This document shows positions 1 to 5,565 of a DNA stretch of 6,520 nucleotides, one piece after another. Source of the DNA: an uncultured Rhodanobacteraceae bacterium (GTDB lineage Bacteria; Pseudomonadota; Gammaproteobacteria; Xanthomonadales; Ahniellaceae); contig CALMWD010000340.1 of the NCBI GenBank assembly GCA_937873105.1, positions 1-6,520 of the forward strand, given 5' to 3'. The notes beneath the pieces are model-generated. The model saw only the letters and a list, made by a program, of their open reading frames with translations. It was not told the DNA's origin and did no database searches. The translations under genes and the position numbers were made by a program. The number at the start of each line of letters is the position of its first letter. The first letter of the stretch is position 1.

Positions 1-805
1 AGTACTGCTCGAGCGCGATGGTGATCTTCGCGGTTTCGCCGAGCATGTACTTCAGGCGCTGGCTCTGGCCCTTCGCGGCGATGCCGCGCAGCGGGATCGG
101 GCGATCGCGCAGCGCGGTCTTCGGGATGGCGTCGAACTCGATCACTTCCCAGGGGCCGACCGCGAACGCGATCAGGTAGCTCGGCAGCGGCCGGGTCTGC
201 GCGTACGTGTGCTTCGTCCAGCCGTCGGCGAGCGCCTCGGTGCCGGTCTCCTGCGTGTTGAAGATCGCGGTATCGCCCTTCGGCACGGTGATCGTGAACG
301 TCCACGGCGTCTTGAACGCGGGTTCGTCGAAGCTCGGGAAGGCATTGCGCGCGCCGAGCGGTTCCATCTGCGTCATCACGTAGTCGAGGCCGCCGGTCTT
401 GACCTTGTAGGCGCCCTGCAGGCGCTGGTCGTAGGGCGCTTCGAAGGCCAGGCGCAGCTGCCAGCGTCCGGGTTCCATGCTGCGCGGGCTGGTCACGCGC
501 ACGGTGCCGCCGGCGGCGTCGACCCACTCGGTGGTCGCGGCGAGCGGCGCCATGCGCGCACGGATCAGCTGCACGTCCTTGAGGGTGCTGCCGCGGGCGT
601 GGATGAAGAAGTGGTCGGTGGCTTCCTTGATCTCGAGATCGATCGCGACGGCACCGCTGTAGCGGTCGGCGCGTGCGTCTATGCGCAGGTCGACGGCGTA
701 GGCGGTGGGCACGACCTGGCGCGGCAGCTTGCCGCGCGGCACTTCGCCGGCGTGGGCGATGCTGGAAGCAAGGACGACGAGACTGCACAACACGGTTCTG
801 AGCAT
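1..805 (-). CDS. Exported M1-family zinc aminopeptidase, N-terminal part (gene runs off the left edge)
   Basis: Reading leftward from an ATG at 805-803, the frame stays open for 268 codons to the window edge. Residues 1-19 form a Sec signal peptide (MLR, then a hydrophobic stretch, ending AHA before G20), so the product is probably periplasmic. Residues 30-220 match the M1 N-terminal beta-domain; the clearest signature is the TQMEP...AFPSFDEPAFK block at 145-165, which in M1 enzymes precedes the substrate-binding region, followed by PSYLIAFAVGPWE at 208-220. M1 enzymes remove N-terminal residues from peptides using zinc. The GAMEN and HEXXH motifs would lie beyond the window, so catalytic competence cannot be judged. 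A strong AGGAGG ribosome site at 817-812, six bases before the ATG, fixes the start. The gene diverges from the glycosyltransferase at 983. The family call is firm; the exact subfamily is not. Confidence 0.9.
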   Translation of the reverse strand, partial: MLRTVLCSLVVLASSIAHAGEVPRGKLPRQVVPTAYAVDLRIDARADRYSGAVAIDLEIKEATDHFFIHARGSTLKDVQLIRARMAPLAATTEWVDAAGGTVRVTSPRSMEPGRWQLRLAFEAPYDQRLQGAYKVKTGGLDYVMTQMEPLGARNAFPSFDEPAFKTPWTFTITVPKGDTAIFNTQETGTEALADGWTKHTYAQTRPLPSYLIAFAVGPWEVIEFDAIPKTALRDRPIPLRGIAAKGQSQRLKYMLGETAKITIALEQY

Positions 806-898
806 GGCGGACCTCCTGGACCCGCCGATGCTAACGAGCACGCCGATGGACAAACGTGACGCGGGACAGACCGTGCGCGCGGCGCGACTGGCCGTGCG

Positions 899-955
899 CG
901 CCGTCGCCGTCACGGCGCCGTCATCGCCGTTTCATCGCGGCGTCAAGCCGGCTTG
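899..955. promoter_or_regulatory. Repeat- and palindrome-rich divergent intergenic segment, possible operator
   Basis: The 177-nt gap between the divergent peptidase and glycosyltransferase genes contains no convincing gene. It holds four copies of CGCCGT (899-904, 905-910, 916-921, 925-930), a near-perfect palindrome CGCCGTcACGGCG at 905-917, and a perfect 12-bp palindrome CAAGCCGGCTTG at 944-955, 27 nt before the glycosyltransferase ATG. A separate 9-bp direct repeat, CCGTGCGCG, occurs at 871-879 and 892-900. A perfect palindrome without a loop suits a dimeric DNA-binding protein better than an RNA hairpin. Such words also arise by chance in very GC-rich DNA, so the regulatory role is inferred. 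Confidence 0.25.
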
Positions 956-982
956 CGAGCCTGCGCGAAACCGGGGAAGCGC

Positions 983-2128
983 ATGCGTATCGCCGTCGTC
1001 ACCGAGACTTTTCCGCCCGAGATCAACGGCGTCGCGTTGACCGTGCAGAACTTCGTCGAGCAGCTCGCGGCGCTGGGCCACGAGGTGTTGCTGACGCGGC
1101 CGGCGCAACCGGGCGCGGCCGCGCCGGCCCTGCCGCACGGCGTGCACGAGCAACGGGTGCGCGGCGCGGCCCTGCCGCGTTTCCCGGGCCTGCGTTTCGG
1201 CTGGCCGGCCGCTGCGGCGTTGCGCGACTTCTGGCGCGCGCAGCGTCCGGACGCGGCCTACATCGCCACCGAAGGCCCGCTCGGCTGGTCGGCGCTGAAT
1301 GCCGCGAATGCGCTCGGCATCCCGGCCGCGACCGGCTTCCACACCCGCTTCGACGAGTTCGTCGCGCACTACGGCGCCGGCGTGCTGACGCCGATCGCGT
1401 TCGCATGGATGCGCCGGTTCCACAACCGCGGACAAGCCACGCTCGTGCCGACGCGCGAGTTGCAGCAGTTCCTCGAGACGCGCGGCTTTCGCCAGGTGCG
1501 CCATCTGGCGCGCGCGGTCGACACGCGCCAGTTCCATCCCGACCGCCGCGACGAAGCGTTGCGCGCGCAGTGGGGACTGAAGCCGGGGCAACTCGCGGTG
1601 ATCCACGTCGGACGCATCGCCGCCGAGAAGAACCTCGGCTTGCTGGCGCGCGCCTTCCACGCCATCCAGGCGGTGCGTCCGGACGCGCGTTGCATCGTCG
1701 TCGGCGACGGACCGGCCCTGGCCGGCCTGCGCGCCCGGCACCCCGAATTCGTCTACGCGGGCATGCGCCGCGGCGACGATCTGGCTGCGCACTTCGCCTC
1801 CGGCGACCTGTTCCTGTTCCCGAGCCTGACCGAAACCTTCGGCAACGTGACCCTGGAGGCGATGGCCAGCGGCGTCGCCACCGTCGCTTTCGACTACGGC
1901 GCGGCGCGCGAGCACCTGCGCGACGGTCATTCCGGCGCCTCGGTGGCGTTCGCGAACGCGGACGCCTTCGTGCATGCGGCGGTCGGGCTGGCGACCCGTG
2001 ACGTGCTGCGCCGACATTGCGCCCTGGCCGCGCTCGACACCGTGCGCGGGCTGAGCCAGCGCGGCGTCGCCGAAGCGCTGGTGCGGATCCTGTCGGAATC
2101 GGTTCCGGCCCACGGGAGGCTGGCCTGA
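983..2128 (+). CDS. GT4-family (GT-B fold) glycosyltransferase, MgtA/SqdX-like
   Basis: A 381-residue retaining glycosyltransferase of the GT-B fold. The N-terminal domain begins MRIAVVTETFPPEINGVA, a typical GT4 opening with a glycine loop, and contains TGFHTRFDEFVAHYG (117-131), the acceptor-side block seen in MgtA/SqdX-type enzymes. The C-terminal domain (about 204-381) has HVGRIAAEKN (208-217), whose Arg and Lys contact the sugar-nucleotide phosphates, GDGPAL (241-246), and the E-x7-E motif E284...E292 in TETFGNVTLE. There is no signal peptide or membrane segment, so it should be cytosolic or membrane-peripheral. An ATG start at 983 is chosen over an in-frame TTG at 953 because the conserved domain begins there and GGGGAA (973-978) precedes it. 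Relatives add mannose, glucose or sulfoquinovose to lipid acceptors; donor and acceptor here are unknown. The stop overlaps the PAP2 start, indicating one operon. Confidence 0.88.
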   Translation: MRIAVVTETFPPEINGVALTVQNFVEQLAALGHEVLLTRPAQPGAAAPALPHGVHEQRVRGAALPRFPGLRFGWPAAAALRDFWRAQRPDAAYIATEGPLGWSALNAANALGIPAATGFHTRFDEFVAHYGAGVLTPIAFAWMRRFHNRGQATLVPTRELQQFLETRGFRQVRHLARAVDTRQFHPDRRDEALRAQWGLKPGQLAVIHVGRIAAEKNLGLLARAFHAIQAVRPDARCIVVGDGPALAGLRARHPEFVYAGMRRGDDLAAHFASGDLFLFPSLTETFGNVTLEAMASGVATVAFDYGAAREHLRDGHSGASVAFANADAFVHAAVGLATRDVLRRHCALAALDTVRGLSQRGVAEALVRILSESVPAHGRLA

Positions 2129-2664
2129 TGCGTGCCCTGTCCTGGTTCGACCGCCCGGTCACCGCGCCGGAACTCCGGCTCTGCCTGAGCATGAACCGCT
2201 ATGGCGCGCGTCCGCGGGTGCGGCGCGGCTTCGCCCTGGTCAGGCGGCTCGGCGACGGGGTGTTCTGGTACACCCTGATGGCCGCGCTGCGCTTGGTCGC
2301 CGGCTTCGACGGCCTGCACGCGAGCTTGCACCTCGCCCTGGTCGGCCTGGTCGCGTTGGCCTTGTACCGCGCCCTGAAGCGCCATACGCGGCGGCCGCGA
2401 CCCTTCGCCCGGCACCGCGCCATCACCGCGCACGTCGCGCCGCTCGACGAGTTCTCGTTCCCCTCCGGGCATACCCTGCACGCGATCGTGTTCACCCTGG
2501 TTGCCACGCACCACTTCCCGGTGCTGGGATGGCTGCTGTGGCCGTTCGCCCTGCTGGTCGCGCTGTCGCGGGTGGTGCTCGGCCTGCATTACCCGAGCGA
2601 CGTGCTGGCGGCCATGGTGCTCGGCCTCGCGCTGGCCCGCGGCAGCCTCGCGCTCGTCGGCTGA
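2128..2664 (+). CDS. PAP2-superfamily membrane phosphatase
   Basis: A 178-residue integral membrane lipid phosphatase with all three PAP2 active-site motifs: K-x6-RP (K84...R91-P92), PSGH (112-115, in FPSGHTLHA) and SR-x5-H-x3-D (S147, R148, H154, D158). H154 is the expected phospho-histidine nucleophile and H115 the general acid. About five hydrophobic segments are visible (roughly 45-60, 64-82, 117-130, 133-148, 158-176). The family dephosphorylates lipid phosphates such as phosphatidate, phosphatidylglycerol phosphate or undecaprenyl diphosphate; the substrate here is not readable. The ATG overlaps the upstream glycosyltransferase stop (TGATG), and GGGAGG at 2114-2119 is well placed, so the two are co-translated. 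Pairing with a GT4 enzyme suggests a shared role with a lipid-linked or glycerolipid substrate. It could also be a generic undecaprenyl-pyrophosphate phosphatase. Confidence 0.9.
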   Translation: MRALSWFDRPVTAPELRLCLSMNRYGARPRVRRGFALVRRLGDGVFWYTLMAALRLVAGFDGLHASLHLALVGLVALALYRALKRHTRRPRPFARHRAITAHVAPLDEFSFPSGHTLHAIVFTLVATHHFPVLGWLLWPFALLVALSRVVLGLHYPSDVLAAMVLGLALARGSLALVG

Positions 2665-2737
2665 GTCGCTTCCGCCCCTTGCGGTCCGGCGCCGGCCATG
2701 CCGATACTGGCGTCGGCCGCGTCCAAGGAAAGGGTCG

Positions 2738-3571
2738 ATGAACTACCGCCACGCCTATCATGCGGGCAACTTCGCCGACGTGCTCAAGCACGTGGTGCTG
2801 ATCGCGCTGATCGAGTCGCTGAAGGCCAAGCAGACGCCCTTCGCCGTGCTCGACACGCATGCCGGCGCCGGGCGCTATTCGCTGGCCTCGGAAGAGGCGC
2901 TGAAGACCGGCGAGTTCCGCGACGGCGTCCTGCGCCTGCTCGCGGCCGAGCGACTGCCGACCCTGGTCCACGCCTACCTGAACCTGGTGCGCGCACAGAA
3001 CGGCAGCCAGACCTATCCCGGTTCGCCGCTGATCGCCGCGCAGCTGCTGCGCGACCACGACCGGCTGATGCTCTGCGAAGTGCAGGACGCGGAAGTCGCA
3101 TCCTTGCGCCAGCTGTTCGCGCGCGACGGCCGCGTCGCCGTGCACCAGCGCGACGGCTACCAGGCGATGTCGGCCCTGTTGCCGCCGGCGGAGAAACGCG
3201 GCCTGGTCCTGATCGACCCGCCGTTCGAGGCGCAGGAGCTGGAGTACCGCGTCATCGAGGAGGCGCTCGCGGCCGCGCACAAGCGTTTCGCCAACGGTGT
3301 GTACGCGGTCTGGTATCCGATCAAGTTGCGCCAGTCGGTGCTGCCGTTCCACCGCTGGCTGAAGGAATCCGGGCTGCGCAAGGTGCTGGTCGCCGAGATC
3401 TGCGTGCACCCGGACAACTCGGCCCTGCGCCTCAACGGCTGCGGCATGGCCATCGTCAACGCGCCGTACAAGCTCGATCGCACGCTGGCCGAGATCCTGC
3501 CGACGCTGGCGACCACCTTGGCGCAGAGCCGCTACGCGCAGTTCAAGCTCGAATGGCTGGTCGAGGACTGA
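2738..3571 (+). CDS. rlmJ: 23S rRNA (adenine(2030)-N(6))-methyltransferase RlmJ
   Basis: RlmJ uses S-adenosylmethionine to methylate N6 of A2030 in 23S rRNA. The 277-residue product is nearly the length of the E. coli enzyme (about 280). It opens with the diagnostic MNYRHAYHAGNFADVLKH block, followed by the SAM-binding segment LDTHAGAGRY (38-47), the acidic CEVQD (113-117), the N6-methyltransferase catalytic motif DPPF (160-163) and the C-terminal LNGCGMAIVNAPY block (232-244). No domain is missing. The ATG at 2738 is preceded by the purine-rich AAGGAAAGGG (2725-2734) and begins exactly at the conserved N-terminus. The 73-nt gap from the PAP2 gene contains no clear terminator, so read-through is possible. 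The last 19 nt overlap the start of the lipoprotein gene. Confidence 0.96.
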   Translation: MNYRHAYHAGNFADVLKHVVLIALIESLKAKQTPFAVLDTHAGAGRYSLASEEALKTGEFRDGVLRLLAAERLPTLVHAYLNLVRAQNGSQTYPGSPLIAAQLLRDHDRLMLCEVQDAEVASLRQLFARDGRVAVHQRDGYQAMSALLPPAEKRGLVLIDPPFEAQELEYRVIEEALAAAHKRFANGVYAVWYPIKLRQSVLPFHRWLKESGLRKVLVAEICVHPDNSALRLNGCGMAIVNAPYKLDRTLAEILPTLATTLAQSRYAQFKLEWLVED

Positions 3572-4032
3572 TCGCTGCGGCGCTGGCCGCGCTGCTGGCA
3601 GCCTGCGCGGCGCCGGCGCCGTTCCTGGCCGAAGGCGCGCGGCTCGACCTGCCCGCCTACGTCGCTGCGGACACCGACGTCGGCGACATCGAGGTGATCT
3701 GGGGCGGCATGATCGTCGGCCTGCGCGAGCATGGCGAGGGCAGCGAGATCGAGGTGCTGGCGCATCCGCTCGATCGCCGCCAGCGCCCGATCACGCAGGC
3801 GCCGACGCAGGGACGCTTCGCGATCCGCGTGCCGCAGCGGCTGAGCCGCTTCGACGCGCCCGAAGGGCGCTACCTGACCGTACGCGGCCGGGTCATCGGT
3901 TCGGCCGAAGGCCGCATCGGCGCCTCGCCCTACCGCTACCCGATCCTCGTCGATGCGCGCTGGGCCCTGTGGAAGCCGGGCTTCCAGTTCGACGACGCGC
4001 GATGGTCGTTGGGCGTCGGCGTCGCCTTGTGA
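3553..4032 (+). CDS. Slp-family outer-membrane lipoprotein
   Basis: A 159-residue lipoprotein. Residues 1-17 are a short signal sequence (MAGRG, then an Ala/Leu-rich core) ending in the lipobox L15-A-A-C18, with C18 the expected lipidation site; no Asp follows at +2, consistent with export to the outer membrane. The mature part resembles the Slp/YeaY family: a GDIEVIWGGMIVG block (about 47-59), the RPITQAPTQGRFAI segment (78-91), a LTVRGRVIGSAEGRIG turn and a Tyr-Pro-rich YRYPIL stretch leading to ALWKPG near 138-143. Slp in E. coli is induced by carbon starvation; the biochemical role of the family is unclear. The start lies inside the 3' end of rlmJ, so translation is probably coupled. No good ribosome site is seen, but no later in-frame start would keep the signal peptide. 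Confidence 0.85.
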   Translation: MAGRGLIAAALAALLAACAAPAPFLAEGARLDLPAYVAADTDVGDIEVIWGGMIVGLREHGEGSEIEVLAHPLDRRQRPITQAPTQGRFAIRVPQRLSRFDAPEGRYLTVRGRVIGSAEGRIGASPYRYPILVDARWALWKPGFQFDDARWSLGVGVAL

Positions 4033-4493
4033 GCCGGCCGCGCATCGTCGTGCGCCGCTCGCCGATCCACGGCCGCGGCGTCTTCGCGAACGTCGACCTG
4101 CCGGCGCAGGCGCGCGTGCTCGAATACCGCGGTGAACGCATCGACCGCGCCGAGGCCTTCCGCCGCCATGGCGACAACAGCGGCCTCGGCGAAACCTATC
4201 TGTTCGCGGTCAACGAGGACTGGCTGATTGACGGCTGCGCCGGCGGCAACAGCGCCCGCTACATCAACCACAGTTGCGACCCGAACTGCGAGGCGGTGAT
4301 CTGGGTCGACATCGACGGCGACGCGCGCCGCGACCGCGTCTACATCGAGACGTTGCGGCCGATCCGCCAGGGCGAGGAGCTCAGTTTCGACTACGCGCTC
4401 GGCCTCAGCCACGAGATCTCGGACGCCGATCGGGAGCGCTGGCGCTGCCGTTGTGGTGCAGTGCAATGTCGTGGCACCTTGTTGCAGGTCTGA
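4029..4493 (+). CDS. Small SET-domain protein-lysine methyltransferase with post-SET zinc motif
   Basis: A 154-residue protein that is essentially one SET domain, a fold that transfers methyl groups from SAM to protein lysines. It shows SPIHGRGVFA (11-20), the cofactor motif YINHSCDPNC (78-87, the NHSCxPN signature), GEELSFDY (115-122) with the conserved catalytic tyrosine Y122, and a post-SET tail C140-x-C142-x4-C147 followed by RG. With C83 these cysteines form the usual zinc site of eukaryotic-type SET enzymes. There is no pre-SET region, signal peptide or extra domain. The GTG start at 4029 overlaps the lipoprotein stop (GTGA), and the fold begins right after it; an in-frame ATG at 4002 would add nine residues. 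Similar stand-alone SET proteins are, as far as I recall, common in related proteobacteria, but their substrates are mostly unknown. A cytosolic location is inferred. Confidence 0.92.
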   Translation: MSRPRIVVRRSPIHGRGVFANVDLPAQARVLEYRGERIDRAEAFRRHGDNSGLGETYLFAVNEDWLIDGCAGGNSARYINHSCDPNCEAVIWVDIDGDARRDRVYIETLRPIRQGEELSFDYALGLSHEISDADRERWRCRCGAVQCRGTLLQV

Positions 4494-4525
4494 ATGATCC
4501 CGTAATCCTTGTCATTGCTGGAAAA

Positions 4526-4543
4526 TCCGAGCATCGACTCGGA
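4526..4543. other. Intergenic 6-bp-stem hairpin between the SET and GNAT genes
   Basis: TCCGAG (4526-4531) and CTCGGA (4538-4543) can pair as a perfect 6-bp stem around the 6-nt loop CATCGA. It lies in the 77-nt gap (4494-4570), which is visibly richer in A and T than the flanking genes. Read rightward no T-tract follows, so it is a poor intrinsic terminator for the upstream operon. Read leftward the stem is followed by TTTT (complement of 4522-4525), so it could weakly stop antisense transcription coming from the YjbR gene. The function is uncertain. Confidence 0.3.
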
Positions 4544-4554
4544 ATGCTGCGGTG

Positions 4555-4560
4555 CATAAT
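4555..4560 (+). promoter_or_regulatory. Candidate -10 box for the GNAT gene
   Basis: CATAAT differs from TATAAT at one position and stands in the only A+T-richer stretch between the SET and GNAT genes. The best -35 candidate, TCGACT at 4534-4539, is four of six to consensus but with a short 15-nt spacer. Transcription would begin a few bases before the ATG at 4571, giving an almost leaderless message; a start at 4544 or 4559 would be excluded if this promoter is the main one. The evidence is weak and rests on one hexamer. Confidence 0.25.
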
Positions 4561-4570
4561 GGACGCCGAG

Positions 4571-5152
4571 ATGAACGCCGTACTGCAATCGCCTGCACGA
4601 CCCGCACCGATCCGCCGTGAACGCATCGGCGCCTGGCGCGAACGGCTTTGGCTGGCCAATGGCCGCGAGGTGCTGATGCGGCCGATCGAGCCCATCGATG
4701 CCGAACCGCTGCGCCGCAGCTTCGCGCGGCTGACGCCGGAAGAAGTGCGCCTGCGCTTCCTGCACCCGATCACCGAGATGACGCCGGCCTTCGCCAGGCA
4801 GCTGTGCGAACTCGACCGGCGCAGCGGATTCGCCCTGGTGGTGACCGAGCCCTTGCCGGCCGGCGAGGCCCTGGTCGGCGCGGTCGCGCGCCTGGCCATC
4901 GAACCCGAACGCCGCGAAGCCGAATTCGCCATCATCGTCGGTCGCGAGATCGGCGGCCTCGGCCTCGGCATCTTCCTGATGAAGCGCCTGATCGACTACG
5001 CCCGCCGCCGCCGGCTCGACGTGTTGTGGGGCGACGTGCGCGAAGAGAACTCGGCGATGCTGGCCGTCTGCGACGAACTCGGATTCAAGCGCAGCCATCA
5101 CCCGGACGAACTCGGCATCGTCCGCGTCAGCAAGCGCCTGCGTTCAGCCTGA
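4571..5152 (+). CDS. GNAT-family N-acetyltransferase, similar to the C-terminal domain of Pat
   Basis: A 193-residue GNAT enzyme predicted to move an acetyl group from acetyl-CoA to an amine. The GNAT fold runs from about residue 33 (EVLMRPIEPIDAEPL) to 175. The phrase SFARLTPEEVRLRFL (50-64) resembles the acetyltransferase domain of Pat-type protein acetylases. The CoA pyrophosphate loop is IGGLGLG (127-133): the glycines of the Q/R-x-x-G-x-G/A motif are present, but its first position is Gly128. DVREENSAMLAVCDELGF (155-172) is the usual alpha4 region. The substrate is unknown; a small molecule or a protein lysine are both possible. The ATG at 4571 is preferred because it follows a plausible -10 box, but ATGs at 4559, 4544 and even 4466 are in frame. 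Its stop overlaps the convergent YjbR gene by 9 nt. Confidence 0.85.
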   Translation: MNAVLQSPARPAPIRRERIGAWRERLWLANGREVLMRPIEPIDAEPLRRSFARLTPEEVRLRFLHPITEMTPAFARQLCELDRRSGFALVVTEPLPAGEALVGAVARLAIEPERREAEFAIIVGREIGGLGLGIFLMKRLIDYARRRRLDVLWGDVREENSAMLAVCDELGFKRSHHPDELGIVRVSKRLRSA

Positions 5153-5497
5153 TCCGAGTTCGCGCTGCACCTTCTTCGGCAGCCTGGCGCGCACCAGTTC
5201 GTACGCGTGCCGCACCAGGGCGCGCATGTCCTCGGCGGGCAGGTCGGCCGAGGGGAGGACCGACACCCAGTGCGCGCGCGCCATGTACGGCGCCGGGATG
5301 ATGTGCGGGCGATCGGTGAATTCGAGGAAGCGCTCGTCTTCCACCTTGAACGAGACCTGGCCGTGGTTCTTGCCGTGGAAGCAGTACACGCAGAACATCT
5401 TGCCGGCGACCATGAACACCAGGTCGTCGTGCCACTTGATCTCCCGGGTCACGCCCGGCCAATCGCGCACCCAGGACTCGATCGTCGCCTGATCCAT
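5144..5497 (-). CDS. MmcQ/YjbR-family protein
   Basis: A 117-residue single-domain cytosolic protein of the MmcQ/YjbR family, whose fold resembles the CyaY/frataxin-like double-wing arrangement and is often described as DNA-binding-like, without an established role. Family landmarks are WPGVTREIKW (13-22), LVFMVAGKMFCVY (26-38), VSFKVEDERFLEF (48-60), the PAPYMARAHWVSV block (68-80) and the C-terminal RLPKKVQREL (105-114). The length is normal for the family. The ATG at 5497-5495 has a GGGAGGCGGAG purine run immediately upstream; a longer in-frame start at 5605 would add 36 residues of low-complexity sequence and run into the YoaK gene, so it is rejected. It diverges from the YoaK gene across 68 nt and ends tail-to-tail with the GNAT gene without a terminator. 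Confidence 0.9.
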   Translation of the reverse strand: MDQATIESWVRDWPGVTREIKWHDDLVFMVAGKMFCVYCFHGKNHGQVSFKVEDERFLEFTDRPHIIPAPYMARAHWVSVLPSADLPAEDMRALVRHAYELVRARLPKKVQRELGSG

Positions 5498-5520
5498 CTC
5501 CGCCTCCCGCGTTTCGCCAC

Positions 5521-5559
5521 AGTCTAGCGGTGCCGGCGCGCCCGTCCTCGCGCTAGATT
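5521..5559. promoter_or_regulatory. Symmetrical divergent promoter candidate between the YjbR and YoaK genes
   Basis: A perfect 7-bp inverted repeat, TCTAGCG (5523-5529) and CGCTAGA (5551-5557), is separated by 21 nt. Each arm includes a TAnnnT -10-like hexamer pointing outward: TAGATT (5554-5559) toward the YoaK ATG six bases later, and TAGACT on the opposite strand (5526-5521) toward the YjbR ATG at 5497, leaving room for its GGGAGG ribosome site. The YoaK message would be almost leaderless. Neither side has a good -35 box at 17 nt. An 8-bp palindrome GGCGCGCC (5535-5542) lies near the centre. This may be a divergent promoter, a dimer operator, or both. Confidence 0.35.
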
Positions 5560-5565
5560 CGGGGG

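Noticed and set aside
785..805. Cys7 in the M1 signal peptide as a possible lipidation site
   Set aside because: It lies too close to the N-terminus, before the hydrophobic core, and an AHA cleavage site fits signal peptidase I.
209..859. Plus-strand open frame opposite the M1 peptidase
   Set aside because: It lacks domain signatures and is antisense to the conserved M1 N-terminal domain, which has a signal peptide and a strong ribosome site.
932..2113. Long open frame on the minus strand opposite the glycosyltransferase
   Set aside because: It is the antisense shadow of a GC-rich gene; the translation is rich in Arg, Gln and Ala with no recognisable domain, while the plus strand has clear GT4 motifs.
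2665..2737. Possible terminator between the PAP2 and rlmJ genes
   Set aside because: Only short imperfect stems (such as CCGC...GCGG, and GGCC...GGCC around 2694-2718) are seen and no T-tract follows, so no terminator is called.
4466..4570. Longer GNAT start at 4466 overlapping the SET gene
   Set aside because: The added 35 residues show no GNAT-like features and cover the A+T-richer gap with the hairpin and promoter-like box, so they look non-coding.
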